NCBI RefSeq assembly: GCF_050947875.1 | Contig: NW_027460342.1 | Coordinates: 37,626 to 101,625, forward strand | From: Dermacentor variabilis | Lineage: Eukaryota > Arthropoda > Arachnida > Ixodida > Ixodidae | Reading direction: 5' to 3' | Length of the DNA: 64,000 nt | Part shown: positions 26,118 to 38,454 of the stretch, in pieces | Numbering within the stretch: the stretch's first letter is position 1 | Layout: the number at the start of each line of letters is the position of its first letter | Program-made: the position numbers and the translations under genes | The notes under the pieces: generated by a model | What the model was told of the DNA's origin: nothing | The model's input: the letters and a program-made list of their open reading frames with translations, nothing else | Databases searched by the model: none

Positions 26118-29100
26118 TTGCATGCCTATCGTGTGGTTTTGCAGAAAACTGCGTCCGCGTCTACCAAAAGATGCATGCGCATGCTTAAAACGCGCTTTGG
26201 CACAAATCCATGTGCGGATGTTAAAAAGAGCAGCATCGGCATGCTTTTCACGTCGTTTGGTAGAAATCCACGCGCGCGTTCTGCCAAAAGCACCATTTGC
26301 ATGCATATCGTGTGGTTTTGCAGAAAACTGCGTCCGCGTCTACCAAAAGATGCATGCGCATGCTTAAAACGCGTTTTGGCACAAATCCATGTGCGGATGT
26401 TAAAAAGAGCAGCATCGGCATGCTTTTGACGTCGTTTGGTAGAAATCCACGCGCGCGTTCTGCCAAAAGCACCATTTGCATGCATATCGTGTGGTTTTGC
26501 AGAAAACTGCGTCCGCGTCTACCAAAAGATGCATGCGCATGCTTAAAACGCGCTTTGGCACAAATCCATGTGCGGATGTTAAAAAGAGCAGCATCGGCAT
26601 GCTTTTCACGTCGTTTGGTAGAAATCCACGCGCGCGTTCTGCCAAAAGCACCATTTGCATGCATATCGTGTGGTTTTGCAGAAAACTGCGTCCGCGTCTA
26701 CCAAAAGATGCATGCGCATGCTTAAAACGCGTTTTGGCACAAATCCATGTGCGGATGTTAAAAAGAGCAGCATCGGCATGCTTTTCACGTCGTTTGGTAG
26801 AAATCCACGCGCGCGTTCTGCCAAAAGCACCATTTGCATGCATACCGTGTGGTTTTGCAGAAAACTGCGTCCGCGTCTACCAAAAGATGCATGCGCATGC
26901 TTAAAACGCGTTTTGGCACAAATCCATGTGCGGGTGCTAAAAAGAGCAGCATCGGCATGCTTTTCACGTCGTTTGGTAGAAATCCACACGCGCGTTCTGC
27001 CAAAAGCACCATTTGCATGCATATCGTGTGGTTTTGCAGAAAACTGCGTCCGCGTCTACCAAAAGATGCATGTGCATGCTAAAAACGCGTTTTGGCACAA
27101 ATCCATGTGCGGGTGCTAAAAAGAGCAGCATCGGCATGCTTTTCACGTCGTTTGGTAGAAATCCACGCGCGCGTTCTGCCAAAAGCACCATTTGCATGCC
27201 TATCGTGTGGTTTTGCAGAAAACTGCGTCCGCGTCTACGAAAAGATGCATGCGCATGCTTAAAACGCGCTTTGGCACAAATCCATGTGCGGATGTTAAAA
27301 AGAGCAGCATCGGCATGCTTTTCACGTCGTTTGGTAGAAATCCACGCGCGCGTTCTGCCAAAAGCACCATTTGCATGCATATCGTGTGGTTTTGCAGAAA
27401 ACTGCGTCCGCGTCTACCAAAAGATGCATGCGCATGCTTAAAACGCGTTTTGGCACAAATCCATGTGCGGATGTTAAAAAGAGCAGCATCGGCATGCTTT
27501 TGACGTCGTTTGGTAGAAATCCACGCGCGCGTTCTGCCAAAAGCACCATTTGCATGCCTATCGTGTGGTTTTGCAGAAAACTGCGTCCGCGTCTACCAAA
27601 AGATGCATGCGCATGCTTAAAACGCGCTTTGGCACAAATCCATGTGCGGATGTTAAAAAGAGCAGCATCGGCATGCTTTTCACGTCGTTTGGTAGAAATC
27701 CACGCGCGCGTTCTGCCAAAAGCGCCATTTGCATGCATATTGTGTGGTTTTGCAGAAAACTGCGTCCGCGTCTACCAAAAGATGCATGCGCATGCTTAAA
27801 ACGCGTTTTGGCACAAATCCATGTGCGGGTGCTAAAAAGAGCAGCATCGGCATGCTTTTCACGTCGTTTGGTAGAAATCCACGCGCGCGTTCTGCCAAAA
27901 GCACCATTTGCATGCCTATCGTGTGGTTTTGCAGAAAACTGCGTCCGCGTCTACCAAAAGATGCATGCGCATGCTTAAAACGCGTTTTGGCACAAATCCA
28001 TGTGCGGATGTTAAAGAGAGCAGCATCGGCATGCTTTTCACGTCGTTTGGTAGAAATCCACGCGCGCGTTCTGCCAAAAGCACCATTTGCATGCATATCG
28101 TGTGGTTTTGCAGAAAGCTGCGTCCGCGCCTACCAAAAGATGCATGCGCATGCTTAAAACGCGTTTTGGCACAAATCCATGTGCGGGTGCTAAAAAGAGC
28201 AGCATCGGCATGCTTTTCACGTCGTTTGGTAGAAATCCACACGCGCGTTCTGCCAAAAGCACCATTTGCATGCATACCGTGTGGTTTTGCAGAAAACTGC
28301 GTCCGCGTCTACCAAAAGATGCATGTGCATGCTAAAAACGCGTTTTGGCACAAATCCATGTGCGGGTGCTAAAAAGAGCAGCATCGGCATGCTTTTCACG
28401 TCGTTTGGTAGAAATCCACGCGCGCGTTCTGCCAAAAGCACCATTTGCATGTATATCGTGTGGTTTTGCAGAAAACTGCGTCCGCGTCTACCAAAAGATG
28501 CATGCGCATGCTTAAAACGCGTTTTGGCACAAATCCATGTGCGGGTGCTAAAAAGAGCAGCATCGGCATGCTTTTCACGTCGTTTTGTAGAAATCCACAC
28601 GCGCGTTCTGCCAAAAGCACCATTTGCATGAATATCGTGTGGTTTTGCAGAAAACTGCGTCCGCGTCTACCAAAAGATGCATGTGCATGCTAAAAACGCG
28701 TTTTGGCACAAATCCATGTGCGGGTGCTAAAAAGAGCAGCATCGGCATGCTTTTCACGTCGTTTGGTAGAAATCCACGCGCGCGTTCTGCCAAAAGCACC
28801 ATTTGCATGCCTATCGTGTGGTTTTGCAGAAAACTGCGTCCGCGTCTACCAAAAGATGCATGCGCATGCTTAAAACGCGCTTTGGCACAAATCCATGTGC
28901 GGATGTTAAAAAGAGCAGCATCGGCATGCTTTTCACGTCGTTTGGTAGAAATCCACGCGCGCGTTCTGCCAAAAGCACCATTTGCATGCCTATCGTGTGG
29001 TTTTGCAGAAAACTGCGTCCGCGTCTACCAAAAGATGCATGCGCATGCTTAAAACGCGCTTTGGCACAAATCCATGTGCGGATGTTAAAAAGAGCAGCAT

Positions 29101-32100
29101 CGGCATGCTTTTCACGTCGTTTGGTAGAAATCCACGCGCGCGTTCTGCCAAAAGCACCATTTGCATGCATATCGTGTGGTTTTGCAGAAAACTGCGTCCG
29201 CGTCTACCAAAAGATGCATGCGCATGCTTAAAACGCGTTTTGGCACAAATCCATGTGCGGATGTTAAAAAGAGCAGCATCGGCATGCTTTTGACGTCGTT
29301 TGGTAGAAATCCACGCGCGCGTTCTGCCAAAAGCACCATTTGCATGCATATCGTGTGGTTTTGCAGAAAACTGCGTCCGCGTCTACCAAAAGATGCATGC
29401 GCATGCTTAAAACGCGCTTTGGCACAAATCCATGTGCGGATGTTAAAAAGAGCAGCATCGGCATGCTTTTCACGTCGTTTGGTAGAAATCCACGCGCGCG
29501 TTCTGCCAAAAGCACCATTTGCATGCATATCGTGTGGTTTTGCAGAAAACTGCGTCCGCGTCTACCAAAAGATGCATGCGCATGCTTAAAACGCGTTTTG
29601 GCACAAATCCATGTGCGGATGTTAAAAAGAGCAGCATCGGCATGCTTTTCACGTCGTTTGGTAGAAATCCACGCGCGCGTTCTGCCAAAAGCACCATTTG
29701 CATGCATACCGTGTGGTTTTGCAGAAAACTGCGTCCGCGTCTACCAAAAGATGCATGCGCATGCTTAAAACGCGTTTTGGCACAAATCCATGTGCGGGTG
29801 CTAAAAAGAGCAGCATCGGCATGCTTTTCACGTCGTTTGGTAGAAATCCACACGCGCGTTCTGCCAAAAGCACCATTTGCATGCATATCGTGTGGTTTTG
29901 CAGAAAACTGCGTCCGCGTCTACCAAAAGATGCATGTGCATTCTAAAAACGCGTTTTGGCACAAATCCATGTGCGGGTGCTAAAAAGAGCAGCATCGGCA
30001 TGCTTTTCACGTCGTTTGGTAGAAATCCACGCGCGCGTTCTGCCAAAAGCACCATTTGCATGCCTATCGTGTGGTTTTGCAGAAAACTGCGTCCGCGTCT
30101 ACCAAAAGATGCATGCGCATGCTTAAAACGCGCTTTGGCACAAATCCATGTGCGGATGTTAAAAAGAGCAGCATCGGCATGCTTTTCACGTCGTTTGGTA
30201 GAAATCCACGCGCGCGTTCTGCCAAAAGCACCATTTGCATGCATATCGTGTGGTTTTGCAGAAAACTGCGTCCGCGTCTACCAAAAGATGCATGCGCATG
30301 CTTAAAACGCGTTTTGGCACAAATCCATGTGCGGATGTTAAAAAGAGCAGCATCGGCATGCTTTTGACGTCGTTTGGTAGAAATCCACGCGCGCGTTCTG
30401 CCAAAAGCACCATTTGCATGCCTATCGTGTGGTTTTGCAGAAAACTGCGTCCGCGTCTACCAAAAGATGCATGCGCATGCTTAAAACGCGCTTTGGCACA
30501 AATCCATGTGCGGATGTTAAAAAGAGCAGCATCGGCATGCTTTTCACGTCGTTTGGTAGAAATCCACGCGCGCGTTCTGCCAAAAGCGCCATTTGCATGC
30601 ATATCGTGTGGTTTTGCAGAAAACTGCGTCCGCGTCTACCAAAAGATGCATGCGCATGCTTAAAACGCGTTTTGGCACAAATCCATGTGCGGGTGCTAAA
30701 AAGAGCAGCATCGGCATGCTTTTCACGTCGTTTGGTAGAAATCCACGCGCGCGTTCTGCCAAAAGCACCATTTGCATGCCTATCGTGTGGTTTTGCAGAA
30801 AACTGCGTCCGCGTCTACCAAAAGATGCATGCGCATGCTTAAAACGCGTTTTGGCACAAATCCATGTGCGGATGTTAAAGAGAGCAGCATCGGCATGCTT
30901 TTCACGTCGTTTGGTAGAAATCCACGCGCGCGTTCTGCCAAAAGCACCATTTGCATGCATATCGTGTGGTTTTGCAGAAAGCTGCGTCCGCGCCTACCAA
31001 AAGATGCATGCGCATGCTTAAAACGCGTTTTGGCACAAATCCATGTGCGGGTGCTAAAAAGAGCAGCATCGGCATGCTTTTCACGTCGTTTGGTAGAAAT
31101 CCACGCGCGCGTTCTGCCAAAAGCACCATTTGCATGCATATCGTGTGGTTTTGCAGAAAACTGCGTCCGCGTCTACCAAAAGATGCATGCGCATGCTTAA
31201 AACGCGTTTTGGCACAAATCCATGTGCGGATGTTAAAAAGAGCAGCATCGGCATGCTTTTCACGTCGTTTGGTAGAAATCCACGCGCGCGTTCTGCCAAA
31301 AGCACCATTTGCATGCATACCCTGTGGTTTTGCAGAAAACTGCGTCCGCGTCTACCAAAAGATGCATGCGCATGCTTAAAACGCGTTTTGGCACAAATCC
31401 ATGTGCGGGTGCTAAAAAGAGCAGCATCGGCATGCTTTTCACGTCGTTTGGTAGAAATCCACACGCGCGTTCTGCCAAAAGCACCATTTGCATGCATATC
31501 GTGTGGTTTTGCAGAAAACTGCGTCCGCGTCTACCAAAAGATGCATGTGCATGCTAAAAACGCGTTTTGGCACAAATCCATGTGCGGGTGCTAAAAAGAG
31601 CAGCATCGGCATGCTTTTCACGTCGTTTGGTAGAAATCCACGCGCGCGTTCTGCCAAAAGCACCATTTGCATGCCTATCGTGTGGTTTTGCAGAAAACTG
31701 CGTCCGCGTCTACGAAAAGATGCAAGCGCATGCTTAAAACGCGCTTTGGCACAAATCCATGTGCGGATGTTAAAAAGAGCAGCATCGGCATGCTTTTCAC
31801 GTCGTTTGGTAGAAATCCACGCGCGCGTTCTGCCAAAAGCACCATTTGCATGCATATCGTGTGGTTTTGCAGAAAACTGCGTCCGCGTCTACCAAAAGAT
31901 GCATGCGCATGCTTAAAACGCGTTTTGGCACAAATCCATGTGCGGATGTTAAAAAGAGCAGCATCGGCATGCTTTTGACGTCGTTTGGTAGAAATCCACG
32001 CGCGCGTTCTGCCAAAAGCACCATTTGCATGCCTATCGTGTGGTTTTGCAGAAAACTGCGTCCGCGTCTACCAAAAGATGCATGCGCATGCTTAAAACGC

Positions 32101-35066
32101 GCTTTGGCACAAATCCATGTGCGGATGTTAAAAAGAGCAGCATCGGCATGCTTTTCACGTCGTTTGGTAGAAATCCACGCGCGCGTTCTGCCAAAAGCGC
32201 CATTTGCATGCATATTGTGTGGTTTTGCAGAAAACTGCGTCCGCGTCTACCAAAAGATGCATGCGCATGCTTAAAACGCGTTTTGGCACAAATCCATGTG
32301 CGGGTGCTAAAAAGAGCAGCATCGGCATGCTTTTCACGTCGTTTGGTAGAAATCCACGCGCGCGTTCTGCCAAAAGCACCATTTGCATGCCTATCGTGTG
32401 GTTTTGCAGAAAACTGCGTCCGCGTCTACCAAAAGATGCATGCGCATGCTTAAAACGCGTTTTGGCACAAATCCATGTGCGGATGTTAAAGAGAGCAGCA
32501 TCGGCATGCTTTTCACGTCGTTTGGTAGAAATCCACGCGCGCGTTCTGCCAAAAGCACCATTTGCATGCATATCGTGTGGTTTTGCAGAAAGCTGCGTCC
32601 GCGCCTACCAAAAGATGCATGCGCATGCTTAAAACGCGTTTTGGCACAAATCCATGTGCGGGTGCTAAAAAGAGCAGCATCGGCATGCTTTTCACGTCGT
32701 TTGGTAGAAATCCACACGCGCGTTCTGCCAAAAGCACCATTTGCATGCATACCGTGTGGTTTTGCAGAAAACTGCGTCCGCGTCTACCAAAAGATGCATG
32801 TGCATGCTAAAAACGCGTTTTGGCACAAATCCATGTGCGGGTGCTAAAAAGAGCAGCATCGGCATGCTTTTCACGTCGTTTGGTAGAAATCCACGCGCGC
32901 GTTCTGCCAAAAGCACCATTTGCATGTATATCGTGTGGTTTTGCAGAAAACTGCGTCCGCGTCTACCAAAAGATGCATGCGCATGCTTAAAACGCGTTTT
33001 GGCACAAATCCATGTGCGGGTGCTAAAAAGAGCAGCATCGGCATGCTTTTCACGTCGTTTTGTAGAAATCCACACGCGCGTTCTGCCAAAAGCACCATTT
33101 GCATGAATATCGTGTGGTTTTGCAGAAAACTGCGTCCGCGTCTACCAAAAGATGCATGTGCATGCTAAAAACGCGTTTTGGCACAAATCCATGTGCGGGT
33201 GCTAAAAAGAGCAGCATCGGCATGCTTTTCACGTCGTTTGGTAGAAATCCACGCGCGCGTTCTGCCAAAAGCACCATTTGCATGCCTATCGTGTGGTTTT
33301 GCAGAAAACTGCGTCCGCGTCTACCAAAAGATGCATGCGCATGCTTAAAACGCGCTTTGGCACAAATCCATGTGCGGATGTTAAAAAGAGCAGCATCGGC
33401 ATGCTTTTCACGTCGTTTGGTAGAAATCCACGCGCGCGTTCTGCCAAAAGCACCATTTGCATGCCTATCGTGTGGTTTTGCAGAAAACTGCGTCCGCGTC
33501 TACCAAAAGATGCATGCGCATGCTTAAAACGCGCTTTGGCACAAATCCATGTGCGGATGTTAAAAAGAGCAGCATCGGCATGCTTTTCACGTCGTTTGGT
33601 AGAAATCCACGCGCGCGTTCTGCCAAAAGCACCATTTGCATGCATATCGTGTGGTTTTGCAGAAAACTGCGTCCGCGTCTACCAAAAGATGCATGCGCAT
33701 GCTTAAAACGCGTTTTGGCACAAATCCATGTGCGGATGTTAAAAAGAGCAGCATCGGCATGCTTTTGACGTCGTTTGGTAGAAATCCACGCGCGCGTTCT
33801 GCCAAAAGCACCATTTGCATGCATATCGTGTGGTTTTGCAGAAAACTGCGTCCGCGTCTACCAAAAGATGCATGCGCATGCTTAAAACGCGCTTTGGCAC
33901 AAATCCATGTGCGGATGTTAAAAAGAGCAGCATCGGCATGCTTTTCACGTCGTTTGGTAGAAATCCACGCGCGCGTTCTGCCAAAAGCACCATTTGCATG
34001 CATATCGTGTGGTTTTGCAGAAAACTGCGTCCGCGTCTACCAAAAGATGCATGCGCATGCTTAAAACGCGTTTTGGCACAAATCCATGTGCGGATGTTAA
34101 AAAGAGCAGCATCGGCATGCTTTTCACGTCGTTTGGTAGAAATCCACGCGCGCGTTCTGCCAAAAGCACCATTTGCATGCATACCGTGTGGTTTTGCAGA
34201 AAACTGCGTCCGCGTCTACCAAAAGATGCATGCGCATGCTTAAAACGCGTTTTGGCACAAATCCATGTGCGGGTGCTAAAAAGAGCAGCATCGGCATGCT
34301 TTTCACGTCGTTTGGTAGAAATCCACACGCGCGTTCTGCCAAAAGCACCATTTGCATGCATATCGTGTGGTTTTGCAGAAAACTGCGTCCGCGTCTACCA
34401 AAAGATGCATGTGCATGCTAAAAACGCGTTTTGGCACAAATCCATGTGCGGGTGCTAAAAAGAGCAGCATCGGCATGCTTTTCACGTCGTTTGGTAGAAA
34501 TCCACGCGCGCGTTCTGCCAAAAGCACCATTTGCATGCCTATCGTGTGGTTTTGCAGAAAACTGCGTCCGCGTCTACCAAAAGATGCATGCGCATGCTTA
34601 AAACGCGCTTTGGCACAAATCCATGTGCGGATGTTAAAAAGAGCAGCATCGGCATGCTTTTCACGTCGTTTGGTAGAAATCCACGCGCGCGTTCTGCCAA
34701 AAGCACCATTTGCATGCATATCGTGTGGTTTTGCAGAAAACTGCGTCCGCGTCTACCAAAAGATGCATGCGCATGCTTAAAACGCGTTTTGGCACAAATC
34801 CATGTGCGGATGTTAAAAAGAGCAGCATCGGCATGCTTTTGACGTCGTTTGGTAGAAATCCACGCGCGCGTTCTGCCAAAAGCACCATTTGCATGCCTAT
34901 CGTGTGGTTTTGCAGAAAACTGCGTCCGCGTCTACCAAAAGATGCATGCGCATGCTTAAAACGCGCTTTGGCACAAATCCATGTGCGGATGTTAAAAAGA
35001 GCAGCATCGGCATGCTTTTCACGTCGTTTGGTAGAAATCCACGCGCGCGTTCTGCCAAAAGCGCCC
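26118..35066 (+). repeat. Nested 16- and 25-monomer HORs
   Basis: Two periods are superimposed. Segment 26.1-28.2 kb recurs 2,864 bp downstream (16 x 179), with markers GCTTTTGACG (C variant), GTTAAAGAGAGC (28,011 and 30,875) and GAAAGCTGCGTCCGCGCC. Segment ~26.66-30.59 kb recurs 4,475 bp downstream (25 x 179), with markers CATGTATATCG (28,448 and 32,923), CATGAATATCG (28,627 and 33,102), CGTTTTGTAG and CATATTGTG (27,736 and 32,211). No net indel occurs across roughly 9 kb, so all copies stay in exact register. The match ends at 35,064 with an inserted base (GCGCCCATTT). Confidence 0.85.
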
Positions 35067-35960
35067 ATTTGCATGCCTATCGTGTGGTTTTGCAGAAAAC
35101 TGCGTCCGCGTCTACCAAAAGATGCATGCGCATGCTTAAAACGCGTTTTGGCACAAATCCATGTGCGGGTGCTAAAAAGAGCAGCATCGGCATGCTTTTC
35201 ACGTCGTTTGGTAGAAATCCACACGCGCGTTCTGCCAAAAGCACCATTTGCATGCATATCGTGTGGTTTTGCAGAAAACTGCGTCCGCGTCTACCAAAAG
35301 ATGCATGTGCATGCTAAAAACGCGTTTTGGCACAAATCCATGTGCGGGTGCTAAAAAGAGCAGCATCGGCATGCTTTTCACGTCGTTTGGTAGAAATCCA
35401 CGCGCGCGTTCTGCCAAAAGCACCATTTGCATGCATATCGTGTGGTTTTGCAGAAAACTGCGTCCGCGTCTACCAAAAGATGCATGCGCATGCTTAAAAC
35501 GCGTTTTGGCACAAATCCATGTGCGCATGTTAAAAAGAGCAGCATCGGCATGCTTTTCACGTCGTTTGGTAGAAATCCACGCGCGCGTTATGCCAAAAGC
35601 ACCATTTGCATGCATACCGTGTGGTTTTGCAGAAAACTGCGTCCGCGTCTACCAAAAGATGCATGCGCATGCTTAAAACGCGTTTTGGCACAAATCCATG
35701 TGCGGGTGCTAAAAAGAGCAGCATCGGCATGCTTTTCACGTCGTTTGGTAGAAATCCACACGCGCGTTCTGCCAAAAGCACCATTTGCATGCATATCGTG
35801 TGGTTTTGCAGAAAACTGCGTCCGCGTCTACCAAAAGATGCATGTGCATGCTAAAAACGCGTTTTGGCACAAATCCATGTGCGGGTGCTAAAAAGAGCAG
35901 CATCGGCATGCTTTTCACGTCGTTTGGTTGAAATCCACGCGCGCGTTCTGCCAAAAGCAC

Positions 35961-35972
35961 CGCATGCATGCG
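35961..35972. other. Variant palindrome CGCATGCATGCG in subunit A (1st)
   Basis: Where other monomers read CATTTGCATGCATATCG, this one reads CGCATGCATGCGTATCG. Four substitutions within 11 bases together create a perfect 12-bp palindrome. Confidence 0.9.
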
Positions 35973-38288
35973 TATCGTGTGGTTTTGCAGAAAACTGCGT
36001 CCGCGTCTACCAAAAGATGCATGCGCATGCTTAAAACGCGCTTTGGCACAAATCCATGTGCGGATGTTAAAAAGAGCAGCATCGGCATGCTTTTCACGTC
36101 GTTTGGTAGAAATCCACGCGCGCGTTCTGCCAAAAGCACCATTTGCATGCATATCGTGTGGTTTTGCAGAAAACTGCGTCCGCGTCTACCAAAAGATGCA
36201 TGCGCATGCTTAAAACGCGTTTTGGCACAAATCCATGTGCGGATATTAAAAAGAGCAGCATCGGCATGCTTTTGACGTCGTTTGGTAGAAATCCACGCGC
36301 GCGTTCTGCCAAAAGCACCATTTGCATGCATATCGTGTGGTTTTGCAGAAAACTGCGTCCGCGTCTACCAAAAGATGCATGCGCATGCTTAAAACGCGCT
36401 TTGGCACAAATCCATGTGCGGATGTTAAAAAGAGCAGCATCGGCATGCTTTTCACGTCGTTTGGTAGAAATCCACGCGCGCGTTCTGCCAAAAGCACCAT
36501 TTGCATGCATATCGTGTGGTTTTGCAGAAAACTGCGTCCGCGTCTACCAAAAGATGCATGCGCATGCTTAAAACGCGTTTTGGCACAAATCCATGTGCGG
36601 GTGCTAAAAAGAGCAGCATCGGCATGCTTTTCACGTCGTTTGGTAGAAATCTACGCGAGCGTTCTGCCAAAAGCACCATTTGCATGCCTATCGTGTGGTT
36701 TTGCAGAAAACTGCGTCCGCGTCTACCAAAAGATGCATGCGCATGCTTAAAACGCGCTTTGGCACAAATCCATGTGCGGATGTTAAAAAGAGCAGCATCG
36801 GCATGCTTTTCACGTCGTTTGGTAGAAATCCACGCGCGCGTTCTGCCAAAAGCACCATTTGCATGCATATCGTGTGGTTTTGCAGAAAACTGCGTCCGCG
36901 TCTACCAAAAGATGCATGTGCATGCTAAAAACGCGTTTTGGCACAAATCCATGTGCGGGTGCTAAAAAGAGCAGCATCGGCATGCTTTTCACGTCGTTTG
37001 GTAGAAATCCACGCGCGCGTTCTGCCAAAAGCACCATTTGCATGCCTATCGTGTGGTTTTGCAGAAAACTGCGTCCGCGTCTACCAAAAGATGCATGCGC
37101 ATGCTTAAAACGCGTTTTGGCACAAATCCATGTGCGGATGTTAAAAAGAGCAGCATCGGCATGCTTTTCACGTCGTTTGGTAGAAATCCACGCGCGCGTT
37201 CTGCCAAAAGCACCATTTGCATGCATATCGTGTGGTTTTGCAGAAAACTGCGTCCGCGTCTACCAAAAGATGCATGCGCATGCTTAAAACGCGTTTTGGC
37301 ACAAATCCATGTGCGGGTGCTAAAAAGAGCAGCATCGGCATGCTTTTCACGTCGTTTGGTAGAAATCCACACGCGCGTTCTGCCAAAAGCACCATTTGCA
37401 TGCCTATCGTGTGGTTTTGCAGAAAACTGCGTCCGCGTCTACCAAAAGATGCATGCGCATGCTTAAAACGCGCTTTGGCACAAATCCATGTGCGGATGTC
37501 AAAAAGAGCAGCATCGGCATGCTTTTCACGTCGTTTGGTAGAAATCCACGCGCGCGTTCTGCCAAAAGCACCATTTGCATGCATATCGTGTGGTTTTGCA
37601 GAAAACTGCGTCCGCGTCTACCAAAAGATGCATGCGCATGCTTAAAACGCGTTTTGGCACAAATCCATGTGCGGGTGCTAAAAAGAGCAGCATCGGCATG
37701 CTTTTCACGTCGTTTGGTAGAAATCCACACGCGCGTTCTGCCAAAAGCACCATTTGCATGCATATCGTGTGGTTTTGCAGAAAACTGCGTCCGCGTCTAC
37801 CAAAAGATGCATGCGCATGCTTAAAACGCGCTTTGGCACAAATCCATGTGCGGATGTTAAAAAGAGCAGCATCGGCATGCTTTTCACGTCGTTTGGTAGA
37901 AATCCACGCGCGCGTTCTGCCAAAAGCACCATTTGCATGCATATCGTGTGGTTTTGCAGAAAACTGCGTCCGCGTCTACCAAAAGATGCATGCGCATGCT
38001 TAAAACGCGTTTTGGCACAAATCCATGTGCGGGTGCTAAAAAGAGCAGCATCGGCATGCTTTTCACGTCGTTTGGTAGAAATCCACACGCGCGTTCTGCC
38101 AAAAGCACCATTTGCATGCATATCGTGTGGTTTTGCAGAAAACTGCGTCCGCGCCTACCAAAAGATACATGTGCATGCTAAAAACGCGTTTTGGCACAAA
38201 TCCATGTGCGGGTGCTAAAAAGAGCAGCATCGGCATGCTTTTCATGTCGTTTGGTAGAAATCCACGCGCGCGTTCTGCCAAAAGCACC

Positions 38289-38296
38289 ATTTGCAT
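38289..38296 (-). other. Octamer-like ATGCAAAT in subunit A
   Basis: On the minus strand the sequence reads ATGCAAAT, identical to the animal POU octamer motif, and it overlaps the GCATGC core. It recurs about once per monomer. With an unknown host this is only a sequence match; no function is claimed. Confidence 0.4.
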
Positions 38297-38313
38297 GCAT
38301 ATCGTGTGGTTTT

Positions 38314-38325
38314 GCAGAAAACTGC
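38314..38325. other. Dyad GCAGAAAACTGC in subunit A
   Basis: A four-base stem (GCAG with CTGC) around AAAA, overlapping a second dyad GTTTTGCAGAAAAC (five-base stem around GCAG). It occurs in nearly every monomer; the copy given is from the reference monomer. Variants GAAAGCTGC and GCTGAAAAC break it in single copies. Confidence 0.85.
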
Positions 38326-38345
38326 GTCCGCGTCTACCAAAAGAT

Positions 38346-38357
38346 GCATGCGCATGC
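38346..38357. other. Palindrome GCATGCGCATGC in subunit B of subfamily 2
   Basis: A perfect 12-bp palindrome made of two adjoining GCATGC cores, the centre of a run of alternating purines and pyrimidines of 14 bases. In subfamily 1 the same place reads GCATGTGCATGC, which is not a perfect palindrome. Confidence 0.9.
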
Positions 38358-38359
38358 TT

Positions 38360-38371
38360 AAAACGCGTTTT
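38360..38371. other. Palindrome AAAACGCGTTTT in subunit B
   Basis: A perfect 12-bp palindrome with a central MluI site (ACGCGT). It is present in almost all subfamily 1 monomers and in about half of subfamily 2; the other class reads AAAACGCGCTTT and lacks both the palindrome and the site. Confidence 0.9.
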
Positions 38372-38372
38372 G

Positions 38373-38388
38373 GCACAAATCCATGTGC
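38373..38388. other. Hairpin GCACA-N6-TGTGC in subunit B
   Basis: Five-base inverted repeat around the loop AATCCA, found in almost every monomer immediately after the AAAACGCGTTTT palindrome. Together the two make a stretch of about 30 bp with dense dyad symmetry. Confidence 0.85.
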
Positions 38389-38394
38389 GGGTGC

Positions 38395-38454
38395 TAAAAA
38401 GAGCAGCATCGGCATGCTTTTCACGTCGTTTGGTAGAAATCCACACGCGCGTTG
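38395..38454 (+). repeat. Subunit C of the monomer (60 bp)
   Basis: Starts TAAAAAGAGCAGCAT and ends in the CG-rich tail before the next TGCCAAAAG. GCATGC lies at offset 18-23 (38412-38417). The sequence TTTGGTAGAAATCCAC aligns with the TTTTGGCACAAATCCAT of subunit B. The tail separates the two subfamilies of the array: CACGTGCGCG on the left of the window, CACGCGCGCG or CACACGCGCG on the right. Confidence 0.9.

Larger units (their letters stand above)
38276..38334 (+). repeat. Subunit A of the monomer (59 bp)
   Basis: Starts TGCCAAAAG and ends GTCCGCGTC. GCATGC lies at offset 18-23, inside ATTTGCATGCATATCG. The second half holds the dyad GCAGAAAACTGC. By ungapped hand alignment it matches B at about 38 of 59 positions and C at about 40 of 59. 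It is one base shorter than B and C, which makes the full unit 179 rather than 180 bp. In subfamily 2 many copies read GCATGCCTATCG here instead of GCATGCATATCG. Confidence 0.9.
38335..38394 (+). repeat. Subunit B of the monomer (60 bp)
   Basis: Starts TACCAAAAG and ends GTGCGGGTGC. GCATGC lies at offset 18-23, as in A and C. It contains the perfect palindrome AAAACGCGTTTT and the hairpin GCACAAATCCATGTGC. It matches C at about 42 of 60 positions. Variants used to tell monomer classes apart are ACGCGCTTTGG for ACGCGTTTTGG, GGATGTT for GGGTGCT at the end, and GCATGCTAAAAA for GCATGCTTAAAA. Confidence 0.9.
38276..38454 (+). repeat. Reference monomer of subfamily 2 (179 bp)
   Basis: This copy is a convenient type monomer. 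It consists of subunit A (38276-38334), B (38335-38394) and C (38395-38454). Starting the unit at the TGCCAAAAG of subunit A makes the three-part structure clear, but the start point is arbitrary in a tandem array. It carries one GCATGC core per subunit, one MluI-type ACGCGT in B and the CACACGCGCG form of the C tail. Its last base differs from most copies (the junction reads TTGTGCC rather than TTCTGCC). Confidence 0.95.

Noticed and set aside
38289..38296. Octamer motif ATGCAAAT and RY/Sph-type CATGCATG as real transcription factor sites
   Set aside because: Each is a simple by-product of the GCATGC core that recurs in every subunit. With the host unknown and no promoter context, they are kept only as sequence matches.
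38421..38445. CENP-B box in subunit C (CGTCGTTTGGTAGAAATCC)
   Set aside because: It shares only TCGTT and TGG with the box. The required TTCG-N4-A-N2-CGGG spacing and the CGGG end are absent on both strands.
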